The notes under the pieces are model-generated. The model was given only the letters and a program-made list of their open reading frames with translations. It was not told where the DNA came from and searched no databases. Positions 55,805 to 64,000 of a stretch of DNA of 64,000 bases are shown piece by piece. A program made the translations under genes and the position numbers. The stretch spans positions 124,001 through 188,000 of the forward strand of contig NZ_QYRN01000007.1 of assembly GCF_003583935.1 (NCBI RefSeq). The letters run 5' to 3'. This DNA comes from Aureimonas flava. Its GTDB lineage: Bacteria; Pseudomonadota; Alphaproteobacteria; Rhizobiales; Rhizobiaceae. Position 1 is the stretch's first letter, and every line of letters starts with the position of its first letter.

Positions 55805-58081
55805 TTGAACATTCTTTCGAATGCCTCCGACTTCGCGTCCAACCTCGCGAAGCCGGGCTTGCGCCGGTCGCGCGTCACGGCCGGACGTCCGTTCCCGCGC
55901 GGCGCCACCTGGGACGGGCTGGGCGTCAACTTCGCGCTGTTCTCGGCCAACGCCACCAAGGTGGAGCTCTGCCTGTTCGACGAGACGGGCACCACCGAGA
56001 TCGAGCGCATCGTGCTGCCAGAGTACACCAACGAGGTGTTTCACGGCTATCTGCCCGACGCGCGCCCCGGCCTCGTCTACGGCTACCGCGTCCATGGGCC
56101 CTACGAGCCCGACGCGGGGCACCGCTTCAATCCCAACAAGCTGCTGCTCGACCCCTATGCGCGCCAGCACGTGGGCGAGCTGAAATGGGACCACGCCCTG
56201 TTCGGCTATACGATCGGGCATGCCGACGGCGACCTCTCGTTCGACGAGCGGGACTCGGCGGCCTTCGTGCCGAAGTCGCAGATCGTCGATCCCGCCTTCA
56301 CCTGGGGCAACGAGCGTCGACCGAACGTGCCCTGGGAGCGCACGATCTTCTACGAGACCCACGTCAAGGGCTTCACCCAGCGCCATCCGAGCGTCGCCGA
56401 GCGCGACCGGGGCAAGTTCTCCGGCCTCGCGCACCACGACGTCGTCGAGTACATCAAGAGCCTCGGCGTGACCTCCGTCGAACTCCTGCCGATCCACGCC
56501 TACGTGGACGACAGTTACCTGGTCGAGAAGGGGCTTCGCAACTTCTGGGGCTACAACACGCTCGGCTTCTTCGCGCCCGACCCGCGCTACATGGCGACGC
56601 CCTTCGTCAACGAGTTCAAGGAGCTCGTCTCGACCTTCCACCACCATGGGCTCGAGGTCATCCTCGACGTGGTCTACAACCATACGGCCGAAGGCAACGA
56701 GAACGGGCCGACCCTGTCGTTCAAGGGCATCGACAACGCGACCTACTACCGGCTGCTGCCGGACAACAAGCGCTACTACATCAACGACACCGGTACCGGG
56801 AACACCGTCAACACGTCGCATCCGCGCGTGATGCAGCTCGTGATGGACAGCCTGCGCTACTGGGCGGGCGAGATGCGGGTGGACGGGTTCCGCTTCGACC
56901 TCGCCACCATCCTGGCGCGCGAGCCGACCGGCTTCTCGGAGGAGTCCTCCTTCCTCCACGCCACGATGCAGGACCCGCTGCTGAGCCAGGTCAAGCTGAT
57001 CGCCGAGCCCTGGGACTGCGGTCCGGGCGGCTACCAGGTCGGGCGCTTCCCGCCGGGCTGGGCCGAGTGGAACGACGGCTACCGCGACACGGTGCGCGGC
57101 TACTGGCGCGGGGACGAGGGCAAGGTGCCAGCCGTGGCCGGCAAGATCTCGGCTTCGGCGGACCTCTTCGACCATCGTGGCCGCCAGCCCTGGGCGAGCG
57201 TCAACTTCATCACCGCCCATGACGGTTTCACGCTGCACGACCTCGTCTGCTACAACGACAAGCACAACGAGGCGAACGGCGAGGACAATCGCGACGGCCA
57301 TTCGCACAACCTCTCCAACAACTACGGCGTCGAGGGGCCGACCGAGGACGCCGAGATCAACAACGTCCGCTTCCGGCAGCTTCGCAACTTCTTCGCCACG
57401 CTGCTCCTCTCGCGCGGCACGCCGATGATCCTGGCGGGCGACGAGTTCGCCCGCACGCAGGGCGGCAACAACAACGCCTACGCGCAGGACAACGAGATCG
57501 GCTGGGTCGACTGGAACGTCTCGCCGGACGGCGAGGACCTGGCCGAGTTCGTGCAGAAGCTCATCATGCTGCGCCAGGCGCTGCCGATGCTGCGGCGCGG
57601 CCGCTTCCTCCAGGGGCGCTACGACGAGGAGATCGGCGCCAAGGACGTGACCTGGATGTCGCCCTCGGGCGGCGAGATGGGTCAGTCGGAATGGGACGAC
57701 GCCGGGGCGCGCTGCTTCGGCGTGCTCCTCGACGGCCGGGCGCAGTCGGAGGGCATCAAGCGCGTCGGTTCCGACGCGACCATGCTGCTGATCCTCAACG
57801 CGCACTACGACGTCGTGAACTTCCGGCTGCCGTCCGCGCCGGGCGGGCGCCGCTGGCACTGCATCATCGACACCAACATGCCGAACCGCGACGAACTCGT
57901 GCCTTTCGAGTTCGACACCGACTACATGGCCACCGGGCGATCGATGCTCGCCTTCATCCTGGAGCCGGAGGACGGCTACTCCCTGTCGGACGAGGCGCAC
58001 CTGGCCTTCGCCCATGTCTCGGAGGCCTTCCAGCGCGCGGCGGCGGAACGGGTCCACATCGTGCGGGCCGAGGCGGGCTGA
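55805..58081 (+). CDS. glgX: glycogen debranching enzyme GlgX (copy 2)
   Basis: A 758-residue GH13 isoamylase-type debranching enzyme, about 85 residues longer than copy 1. CBM48 spans about 35-140. Catalytic motifs are intact: DGFRFDLATIL (nucleophile Asp), [16 protein letters not shown] (acid/base Glu) and [25 protein letters not shown] marks conserved region I. The start is a TTG at 55805, with only a weak upstream site, and the first 30 residues are poorly conserved, so a later start cannot be excluded. It stands apart from the glycogen operon, closed by a terminator. A role with maltodextrin or trehalose-type metabolism is as likely as glycogen breakdown. Confidence 0.93.
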   Translation: MNILSNASDFASNLAKPGLRRSRVTAGRPFPRGATWDGLGVNFALFSANATKVELCLFDETGTTEIERIVLPEYTNEVFHGYLPDARPGLVYGYRVHGPYEPDAGHRFNPNKLLLDPYARQHVGELKWDHALFGYTIGHADGDLSFDERDSAAFVPKSQIVDPAFTWGNERRPNVPWERTIFYETHVKGFTQRHPSVAERDRGKFSGLAHHDVVEYIKSLGVTSVELLPIHAYVDDSYLVEKGLRNFWGYNTLGFFAPDPRYMATPFVNEFKELVSTFHHHGLEVILDVVYNHTAEGNENGPTLSFKGIDNATYYRLLPDNKRYYINDTGTGNTVNTSHPRVMQLVMDSLRYWAGEMRVDGFRFDLATILAREPTGFSEESSFLHATMQDPLLSQVKLIAEPWDCGPGGYQVGRFPPGWAEWNDGYRDTVRGYWRGDEGKVPAVAGKISASADLFDHRGRQPWASVNFITAHDGFTLHDLVCYNDKHNEANGEDNRDGHSHNLSNNYGVEGPTEDAEINNVRFRQLRNFFATLLLSRGTPMILAGDEFARTQGGNNNAYAQDNEIGWVDWNVSPDGEDLAEFVQKLIMLRQALPMLRRGRFLQGRYDEEIGAKDVTWMSPSGGEMGQSEWDDAGARCFGVLLDGRAQSEGIKRVGSDATMLLILNAHYDVVNFRLPSAPGGRRWHCIIDTNMPNRDELVPFEFDTDYMATGRSMLAFILEPEDGYSLSDEAHLAFAHVSEAFQRAAAERVHIVRAEAG

Positions 58082-58117
58082 GGCGAGACCCGCCGACCCA
58101 TCGTCGCAACGAAGAAG

Positions 58118-58144
58118 GGGCCGCTCCATCCGGAGCGGCCCTTT
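58118..58144 (+). terminator. Rho-independent terminator after glgX copy 2
   Basis: A 10-bp stem (58118-58127 GGGCCGCTCC with 58132-58141 GGAGCGGCCC) has a 4-nt ATCC loop and is followed by TTT and a second T triplet. It sits 36 nt after the stop. On the opposite strand the tail is CTTCTTCG, so it may weakly stop the convergent permease transcript as well. Confidence 0.85.
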
Positions 58145-58253
58145 CGCTTTGGGGTCGGGCGCCGCGCGCTCGAACGTGGACGTGGAACGGGACGGCGGCG
58201 TGCCGGGCGCGGCGTGCCGCGTCCGGCGCCCGGTCGGGCGGTGGGGCGACGGC

Positions 58254-60236
58254 TCAGGCGGTGGCGACGGCCGGTTCCACCTTGGTGCCGTCGCCGGCGG
58301 CGGCGGGCGATGGCGCGGCAGGCTCCGGCGCCGCGGTCTTCAGCCCCGACATGTCGAGCGCGGCGGCAAGCGCGCCGTTGAGCGTCGTCACCAGGGCGTC
58401 GGCATGGACGCGGCGCTTCAGGTCCCGCAGCATGGCCGGGTCGCGCTGCCGCCAGATGCCGATCAGGATGCGGGCCTTCGGCGCGATGCGATGGACGCGG
58501 CGCACGGCCTGCCGCAGATGGACGGTGGACAAGGGTTCCACGAAGGACAGGCAGACCAGGGCGACACCCTCGGCCTGCGCCGGATCGGGCGGATCGCGCT
58601 GCAACGCGGCGAGATCCACCGCTTCGGCCCGCAGACCGTGCCGCGTCAGCACCTGGGCGAGCATCGCTGTCACGGCCCCGTCCAGCGCATTGAAGCCGGC
58701 GATGCACACGACGGGCCGCTCGCCACGCCAGTCCGGAAGAAGGTCCTGGCGGCGCTGCACGACGCGCGTCACCTCCTGGTCGGGCCCGGCCGCGTCCACG
58801 GCCGCGGCGGCTTCCGCCGTGAGGTTCTTGCCGCGGCGGCCCGTCCGGGAGGAGGTGCGCACGCCCCCGAGGCCGTCCACGAGTTCCAGCGTCGACCGCT
58901 GGAGGGTCCCCAGTCGCTCCCCCTCCACGGCGAAGCGCGCGACGTCCTCGTGGGCGATGCGCAGGCCCTCCAGGGCCACCTCGTCGTAGTAGGTCGCGAG
59001 CTCCCGCTCGCGCAGGAACTCGCGTGCCTGATCGATCGCCTCGCCCGGGGCGCCGGCCAGCATGCGCTGGTAGAAGATCTGCGCCGGCGAGAGCGCCGGC
59101 CGGTCGCCGAACATCACGTCGATGAAGGCGAGGCGCGGCACATGGCGGCCCATCACCACGAGGCAGATCGTCAGGGGCGTCGCGAGGATCAGGCCGACCG
59201 GCCCCCAGAGGAAGGCCCAGATAGTGGCAGCCAGGAGGATCGCCACCGGCGAGAGGCCGGTGGAATGCCCGTAGAGCACCGGCTCCACCACGTTGGACAG
59301 GATCGCCTCGGCGCCGAGATAGAGGACGGCCGTCCAGATCACGATCGACCAGCCCGGATCCACGGCGAAGGCGAGCAGCATCGGCAGGCCCGCGCCGACG
59401 ATGCCGCCGACATAGGGGATGAAGCGCAGGACGCCCCCGAGAATGCCCCACAGCGCGGGGCTGGGGACGCCCAGCAACCAGAGGCCCAGCGCGGTGACGG
59501 TGCCGAAGGCGGCGTTCACGCCGAGCTGGAAGAGGAGGAGCTTGGACAGGCGCTTGGCCGCGTCGTCGATGGCCGCCGTGGTCTGCTGCAGGTCGTCGGT
59601 GCCGGCGAGGCGGATGAAGCGGTTGCGCAGGTCCTCGCGCTGAAGGAGGATGAAGATCGCGAAGATGATCACGACGCCGAAGGTCGCCAGGGGCTGGAGC
59701 AGCGGCAGGGCGATGGCGCTGATGGTCTCCAGCACCGAGCCCTGGTTCTCCACCGTCACCGGGATCGGCCGGCGGGCAGGGGCGTCATCTCCCGTCTCGG
59801 ACGGCGCGGCCATGGACTGGATGTCGGCCGCCATCTCCTCCAGCGCCAGCGCCGCGCGGCTGAACGGGCCGTCGCCGGTCGCCTGCGCCGAGGCCGACAG
59901 CGACTGGAGCTTCCGCTGCACGGTGAGGCGATAGGACGGGATCTCGCCGACCAGCGAGGTGATCTGCGTCGCGATCACGAAGCCGAGCGCCACGATCACC
60001 ACGGTGGCCGCCAGGATCGCTCCGCTGATCGCCAGCATGCGCGGCACGCGCATGCGCTGGAGGCCGATCACGATCGGGGCGAGGATGAAGGCGAGGAGGA
60101 TGCCGAGGGCGAAGGGCACGAAGATCTCGCGGCCCAGGGTGAGGATCGCAGCGATCGACAGCGTCAGGACGCCGATCGCCAGCGCCGTGAACAAGGGAAG
60201 CGCGCGGCGCAGCATCTGCGAAGTGATGATATCCAA
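58254..60236 (-). CDS. AI-2E-family permease with C-terminal B12-binding-like domain
   Basis: A 660-residue protein. Residues about 1-360 form the eight-helix AI-2E/UPF0118 transporter domain, with FGVVIIFAIFILLQREDLRNRFIRL, GVLRFIPYVGGIVGAGLP and WAFLWGPVGLILATPLT. Residues about 380-480 are helical. Residues about 535-640 look like a Rossmann-type cobalamin-binding fold (ALVCLSFVEPLSTVHLRQA), but the DxHxxG cofactor motif is missing. The start is a TTG at 60236 with GGGGAG about 10 nt upstream; an ATG 7 codons later is the alternative. Family members export varied small molecules or ions, and autoinducer transport should not be assumed. Confidence 0.86.
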   Translation of the reverse strand: MDIITSQMLRRALPLFTALAIGVLTLSIAAILTLGREIFVPFALGILLAFILAPIVIGLQRMRVPRMLAISGAILAATVVIVALGFVIATQITSLVGEIPSYRLTVQRKLQSLSASAQATGDGPFSRAALALEEMAADIQSMAAPSETGDDAPARRPIPVTVENQGSVLETISAIALPLLQPLATFGVVIIFAIFILLQREDLRNRFIRLAGTDDLQQTTAAIDDAAKRLSKLLLFQLGVNAAFGTVTALGLWLLGVPSPALWGILGGVLRFIPYVGGIVGAGLPMLLAFAVDPGWSIVIWTAVLYLGAEAILSNVVEPVLYGHSTGLSPVAILLAATIWAFLWGPVGLILATPLTICLVVMGRHVPRLAFIDVMFGDRPALSPAQIFYQRMLAGAPGEAIDQAREFLRERELATYYDEVALEGLRIAHEDVARFAVEGERLGTLQRSTLELVDGLGGVRTSSRTGRRGKNLTAEAAAAVDAAGPDQEVTRVVQRRQDLLPDWRGERPVVCIAGFNALDGAVTAMLAQVLTRHGLRAEAVDLAALQRDPPDPAQAEGVALVCLSFVEPLSTVHLRQAVRRVHRIAPKARILIGIWRQRDPAMLRDLKRRVHADALVTTLNGALAAALDMSGLKTAAPEPAAPSPAAAGDGTKVEPAVATA

Positions 60237-60463
60237 CGCTCGGCGTCTCCCCGGCGCGCCGGAACATCCCACAGCGCGAACGGTGGCAAACGCACGGGCC
60301 GCGCGCCGGTTCCGCGATCCGTGAAGGCCTTTCACGCGCGGCTCGGTGGCTCGGTATGCGCCGAAGGCATGGCTGCCGCGCCGAATCATCGCTTCAAAGC
60401 GTTCGGGAAAGGCCCCATCTTCCGGTCGACACGACGGAACGGACACCCGAAAGGACGACCTCG

Positions 60464-60643
60464 ATGAACGCCCGCACCTCCCGCACGCGCTCCCTCGGCC
60501 AGCGGATCCGCAGCATGACCGACGCCTTCGGCGGCATCGCGGCTTGCGCGGCGGCGGCCGAGGCCGGCAAGCGCCCGCCGCGCGCGGCGCTGGAAGCCGC
60601 CGGCATCGCGCCTGACGCCTTCGACGACGTCAAGTTCGGCTGA
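60464..60643 (+). CDS. 59-residue orphan protein
   Basis: A small basic protein, MNARTSRTRSLGQRIRSMTD..., ending DAFDDVKFG. The N-terminal third is Arg/Ser-rich and the middle is Ala-rich (IAACAAAAEAGKRPP), suggesting a short amphipathic helix; no signal peptide is evident. AAAGGA lies 8 nt before the ATG, and a terminator follows 30 nt after the stop, so a real transcript is likely. It is divergent from the AI-2E-type permease (227-nt gap). I do not recognise a family. Small Arg-rich proteins in this group include DUF1127 members, but the DUF1127 motif is absent. Confidence 0.65.
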   Translation: MNARTSRTRSLGQRIRSMTDAFGGIAACAAAAEAGKRPPRAALEAAGIAPDAFDDVKFG

Positions 60644-60673
60644 GCCTCGGACGGTCGAGGCGACCTATGCATG

Positions 60674-60707
60674 AAAAGGGCGGCTCCCTCGCGGGAGCCG
60701 CCCTTTT
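60674..60707. terminator. bidirectional Rho-independent terminator
   Basis: An 11-bp stem (60678-60688 with 60693-60703) with a TCGC loop is flanked by AAAA before and TTTT after, so it works on both strands. It separates the 59-residue gene (plus) from tctA (minus). Confidence 0.93.
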
Positions 60708-60731
60708 CGTTGGTCTGTCCGAGGAGACGTC

Positions 60732-62342
60732 TCAGTCTTCGTCGGCCGCCATCTGCGAGAGGATCTGGCCGCGCCCGCGCGAGCGCAGGATCATCGGCAC
60801 CACCAGCGCCAGCACGGCCAGCGTGAGCAGCGCGACGGCGAGCCAGGAATGGACCAGGATCGTCGGGTCGCCCTGGCTGATGGCGAGCGCCCGGCGGAGC
60901 TGCTGCTCGGCCATCGGGCCGAGGATCAGCCCGACCACGACCGGGGCGATCGGATAGCCGAAGCGGCGCAGCATGTAGCCGATCAGGCCGAACAGAAGCA
61001 GCATGCCGAGCTCCACCGGCGAGGGGTTGGCTCCGATGCAGCCGAGCGTGGCGAAGACCAGGATGCCGGCGTAGAGCCAGGGGCGCGGGATGGTGAGCAG
61101 GCGCACCCAGAGCCCGATCAGCGGCAGGTTCAGGATCACCAGCATGAGGTTGGCGATCAGGAGGCTGGCGACCAGGCCCCAGACGATCTGCGGCGAGGTG
61201 ATGAACAGCAGCGGGCCCGGCTGGAGACCGAACTGCTGGAAGGCGGCCAGCATGATCGCGGCGGTGGCCGAGGTCGGCAGGCCGAGCGTCAGCAGCGGCA
61301 CCAGCGTGCCGGCGGCCGAGGCGTTGTTGGCGGCCTCGGGGCCGGCGACGCCCTCGATCGCGCCGTTGCCGAACTCCTCCGGGTGCTTGGTGAGGTTCTT
61401 CTCCATCGAGTAGGACAGGAACGTGCCGATCTCGGCGCCGCCGGCCGGCATGGCGCCGATCGGGAAGCCGACGGCGGTGCCGCGCAGCCAGGGCTTCCAG
61501 GACCGTTTCCAGTCCTCCTTGGTCATCCAGAGCGAGCCGGTCACCGCCTCGATCGTGTCGGGCGTGCGGCTCGCGGCGGCGGCCACCACGAGGCACTCGC
61601 CGATGGCGAAGAGCGCGACGGCGAGCGTGGTCACCTCGATCCCGTCCAGGAGATTGGCCGAGATGCCGCCGAACAGGCTCGCCAGCGCGGCCCAGAGCCC
61701 GTGCAGCGAGGCGGCCGGGTCGGCGGCCATGCCCTGGAAGTACTGCGCGACCGGGGTGAGCGTCAGGCGCGCCTGGCCGGTCTGGAGATCGATGCCCACG
61801 AGGCCGAAGGTGAGGCCGAGGGCCAGCGCGGTGAGGCCGCGCAGGGCCGAGTCGCCGAACGCCGCCGACACGGTGACGAAGGCGAGTAGCATCAGCGCGA
61901 AGTACTCGGCCGGCCCGAAGGACAGCGCGAAGGAGACGATCACCGGAGCCAGGAAGGCGAGGCCGAGCGTCGCGATCAGGCCGGCCACGAAGGAGCCGAT
62001 CGCGGCGGTGGCGAGCGCCGGTCCGCCGCGCCCCTTGCGGGCCATCTTGTTGCCCTCGAGCGCGGTGATGATCGAGGCGCTCTCGCCCGGCGTGTTCAGG
62101 AGGATCGAGGTGGTCGATCCGCCGTACATGCCGCCGTAGTAGATGCCGGCGAACATGATCAGCGAACCGGCGGCGTCGAGCTGGTAGGTGACGGGCAGGA
62201 GCAGCGCGACGGTGAGCGCCGGGCCGATGCCCGGCAGCACGCCGACGGCGGTGCCGAGCGTCACGCCGATCAGCGCGTAGAGGAGGTTCATCGGCTGGGC
62301 GGCCGTCGCCAGGCCTTGACCGAGAAGGGCGAAGGTATCCAT
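60732..62342 (-). CDS. tctA: tripartite tricarboxylate transporter TctA, large membrane subunit
   Basis: A 536-residue inner-membrane protein with about 12 helices. It is the transport channel for citrate or other carboxylates driven by an ion gradient. Family motifs are [40 protein letters not shown] and [21 protein letters not shown]. The start [14 protein letters not shown] was selected because the preceding in-frame sequence is Pro/Arg-rich and not conserved. It is the last gene of tctC-tctB-tctA, 97 nt after tctB. The carried carboxylate is not predictable. Confidence 0.95.
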   Translation of the reverse strand: MDTFALLGQGLATAAQPMNLLYALIGVTLGTAVGVLPGIGPALTVALLLPVTYQLDAAGSLIMFAGIYYGGMYGGSTTSILLNTPGESASIITALEGNKMARKGRGGPALATAAIGSFVAGLIATLGLAFLAPVIVSFALSFGPAEYFALMLLAFVTVSAAFGDSALRGLTALALGLTFGLVGIDLQTGQARLTLTPVAQYFQGMAADPAASLHGLWAALASLFGGISANLLDGIEVTTLAVALFAIGECLVVAAAASRTPDTIEAVTGSLWMTKEDWKRSWKPWLRGTAVGFPIGAMPAGGAEIGTFLSYSMEKNLTKHPEEFGNGAIEGVAGPEAANNASAAGTLVPLLTLGLPTSATAAIMLAAFQQFGLQPGPLLFITSPQIVWGLVASLLIANLMLVILNLPLIGLWVRLLTIPRPWLYAGILVFATLGCIGANPSPVELGMLLLFGLIGYMLRRFGYPIAPVVVGLILGPMAEQQLRRALAISQGDPTILVHSWLAVALLTLAVLALVVPMILRSRGRGQILSQMAADED

Positions 62343-62438
62343 CGCTTGGGGACCCGTGTTTCGAGCGGGCGCGACCGGCCGCGCGGGCGGCGGGCGCCGA
62401 AGGGGGCGGGCCTCCGGCACCGGGCCGGAGGCGGGGGC

Positions 62439-62927
62439 TCAGCCGAAGAGGCGTTCCAGCGGGCCGGCCGGCAGCGCCAGGTTCAGGATCTTCGTGAACA
62501 TCAGCCAGATGGCGAGGCTGAGCAGGATGCCGACGGGGATCGACATGTACAGCCGACGCTTGCCGAAGGCCCGAGCGGTCGCCGCGAACAGAAGGCCGGT
62601 GGCGATCGAGAAGCCGGCGGTGGTGAGCAGCAGGAGCTGCGCCGCCAGCCCGCCGACGATCCAGACGATGGGCGCGAACTCGTCGTGGTCACGCTCGGGA
62701 AACTCGCCGCGCCAGGCCTCCACCATGGTCCAGCCGGCCAGGACCACGAGGGCGCAGCCGATCAGGATCGGGAAGGTCGCCGGCCCGATGCGGGCATAGG
62801 CGCCGCCGCCGATCTGGCTGGCGTCCAGAAGCACGAGGAGCCCGAGCACCGCGAGCCCGATGCCGATGGCGAACGCCGCCCGGTCGGGGCGGCGTCCGGT
62901 CGGCGCATGGTCCGACGGCGCGCTCAT
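62439..62927 (-). CDS. tctB: tripartite tricarboxylate transporter TctB, small membrane subunit
   Basis: A 162-residue protein with four helices: IGIGLAVLGLLVLLDASQ, FPILIGCALVVLAGWTMV, IVWIVGGLAAQLLLLTTAG, and a final pair around MSIPVGILLSLAIWLMFTKI. TctB proteins are poorly conserved but recognisable by this layout and by RIGPATFP after the first helix. The ATG overlaps the tctC stop by one base (TAATG), showing coupling. The longer open frame upstream lies inside tctC and is not used. Confidence 0.9.
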   Translation of the reverse strand: MSAPSDHAPTGRRPDRAAFAIGIGLAVLGLLVLLDASQIGGGAYARIGPATFPILIGCALVVLAGWTMVEAWRGEFPERDHDEFAPIVWIVGGLAAQLLLLTTAGFSIATGLLFAATARAFGKRRLYMSIPVGILLSLAIWLMFTKILNLALPAGPLERLFG

Positions 62928-63877
62928 TACTGGACGAGGCCGATCGCCGTGAGGACCTTGCGCGTGTCCTCGATGTTCTTGGCGAGCTCGGCCTTGAAGG
63001 CGTCGCCGGCCAGGAACGTGTCGACCCAGTTGTTGCGCTCCAGCACCGCCTTCCATTCGGGGGTCTGGACCATCTTCTCCATGTTGGCGGTGAGGGCGGC
63101 CGTCTGCTCGGCGGAGATGCCCGGCGCACCGACCACCATGCGCCAGTTCTGCAGCTCCATGTCGATGCCCGACTCCTTGAGCGTCGGGGCCTCGGAGCCG
63201 GTGACGCGCTCGGCGCCGGTGGTGGCGAGGAGGCGCAGCGTGCCGGCCTTCACCTGGGATTCGAACTCGCCGTAGCCCGAGATGCCGGCCGCGACCTGCT
63301 GGCCGAGGATGGCGGCCAGCGCCTCGCCGCCGCCCGAGAAGGCGATGTAGTTGATGGCCTTGGGATCGGCGCCCACGGCCTGCGCGAGGAGGCCGGCCGC
63401 GATGTGGTCGGTGCCGCCCGCCGAGCCGCCGGCGATCGCCACGGCGCCCGGGTTCTCCTTCATCGCCGCCACGAGGTCGTCGATGGTCTGGTAGGGCGAG
63501 GCGGCGGGCACCACGATGGCCTCGTCCTCGCCGGTGAGGCGGGCGATCGGCGTCACCTGGTCGAGCGTGACCGGCGACTTGTTGGTCAGGATCGCGCCCA
63601 CCATCACGTAGCCGCCGACCAGCAGCGCGTCCGGGTTGCCCGACTTGGTGGACACGAACTGGGCGAGACCGATCGTGCCGCCGGCGCCCGGAACGTTGAC
63701 CACCTGCACGTTGCTGGCGAGCTTGGTCTCCTGCAGGACGTTCTGCATGGCGCGAGCGGTCTGGTCCCAGCCGCCGCCGGGCGAGGCGGGCGCCACGATC
63801 TCGTAGGCGGGCGCCTGGGCGAAGGCGCTGGTGGAAACGAGAAGGGCGGCGAACGCGCCCAGCAGCATGGACTTCAT
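62927..63877 (-). CDS. tctC: tripartite tricarboxylate transporter TctC, periplasmic binding protein
   Basis: A 316-residue exported solute receptor of the Bug family. The signal peptide ([20 protein letters not shown], cleaved before QAP) precedes [21 protein letters not shown], the ligand-binding first strand and loop. [21 protein letters not shown] and the [20 protein letters not shown] stretch are typical of tricarboxylate and related receptors. GGGAGGATC lies before the ATG. It begins the tct operon, and its own promoter must lie beyond 63878, where 123 nt without a visible gene reach the window edge. Confidence 0.94.
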   Translation of the reverse strand: MKSMLLGAFAALLVSTSAFAQAPAYEIVAPASPGGGWDQTARAMQNVLQETKLASNVQVVNVPGAGGTIGLAQFVSTKSGNPDALLVGGYVMVGAILTNKSPVTLDQVTPIARLTGEDEAIVVPAASPYQTIDDLVAAMKENPGAVAIAGGSAGGTDHIAAGLLAQAVGADPKAINYIAFSGGGEALAAILGQQVAAGISGYGEFESQVKAGTLRLLATTGAERVTGSEAPTLKESGIDMELQNWRMVVGAPGISAEQTAALTANMEKMVQTPEWKAVLERNNWVDTFLAGDAFKAELAKNIEDTRKVLTAIGLVQ

Positions 63878-64000
63878 GGAATGATCCTCCCGAATGGCGA
63901 CGTCGAGCGTCCTTGGAAACGGCCGATGGTCGCGGGAAGGACGGCGGCGACCGGCACGGCGGTCTCGGACGACCGTTCCGCCCCTCCAGGCCGTCCGGTC

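Overview
The window is GC-rich chromosomal DNA from an alphaproteobacterium, most likely a pigmented member of the Hyphomicrobiales. The evidence is the UPF0314/DUF2585 proteins, two BA14K-family proteins, a pgi/glgP/glgC/glgA/pgm/glgX block, a TamA/TamB pair, an aerobic-type CoxSLM enzyme and a carotenoid cluster that would give a yellow-orange cell. Aurantimonadaceae would fit, but that is a guess. Gene density is high, and many genes overlap by 1-4 nt. I see no rRNA, tRNA, CRISPR array, phage or insertion sequence.

Region 1 (1-12.6 kb, minus strand): the 5' part of mutL lies downstream of a glycogen operon read as pgi, glgP, glgC, glgA, pgm, a UPF0314 membrane protein and glgX. No glgB is present. 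A small conserved-looking ORF lies upstream. Region 2 (12.7-20 kb, minus): tamA and tamB encode the outer-membrane translocation and assembly module; TamB contains five repeats of about 101 residues. Region 3 (20.5-25.4 kb): coxS, coxL and coxM encode a form II molybdenum hydroxylase, followed by two BA14K secreted proteins on the minus strand.

Region 4 (25.6-32.2 kb): a coupled radical-SAM protein and a UdgX fusion form a putative DNA-repair pair. They are followed by a REP-like hairpin block, a D-lyxose isomerase-like cupin, a HerA-like ATPase, a GNAT acetyltransferase and a second UPF0314 protein. Region 5 (32.3-41.8 kb): crtX-crtY-crtI-crtB on plus face crtZ and crtE on minus, with a type 2 isopentenyl diphosphate isomerase divergent from crtE. 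Together they would make zeaxanthin and its glucosides. fbp and rpe follow.

Region 6 (42-50.8 kb): a TerC protein with a strong terminator, a complete iron/polyamine-type ABC importer, a PhoD-like phosphohydrolase and a SLC13-type transporter with RCK_C domains. Region 7 (50.9-58.1 kb): a hybrid histidine kinase, a single-domain response regulator, a DUF533/TerB-like protein, a convergent CBS-pair protein and a second glgX. Region 8 (58.2-64 kb): an AI-2E-family permease with an unusual C-terminal domain, a 59-residue orphan, a bidirectional terminator and a tctC-tctB-tctA tripartite tricarboxylate transporter.

Nine genes, all in the second half, are best read from TTG start codons. The most unusual items are the UPF0314 paralogues (one without a normal start codon), the radical-SAM/UdgX pair, the attenuator-like alternative hairpins between crtE and crtZ, and the permease fused to a B12-binding-like domain without the histidine ligand.
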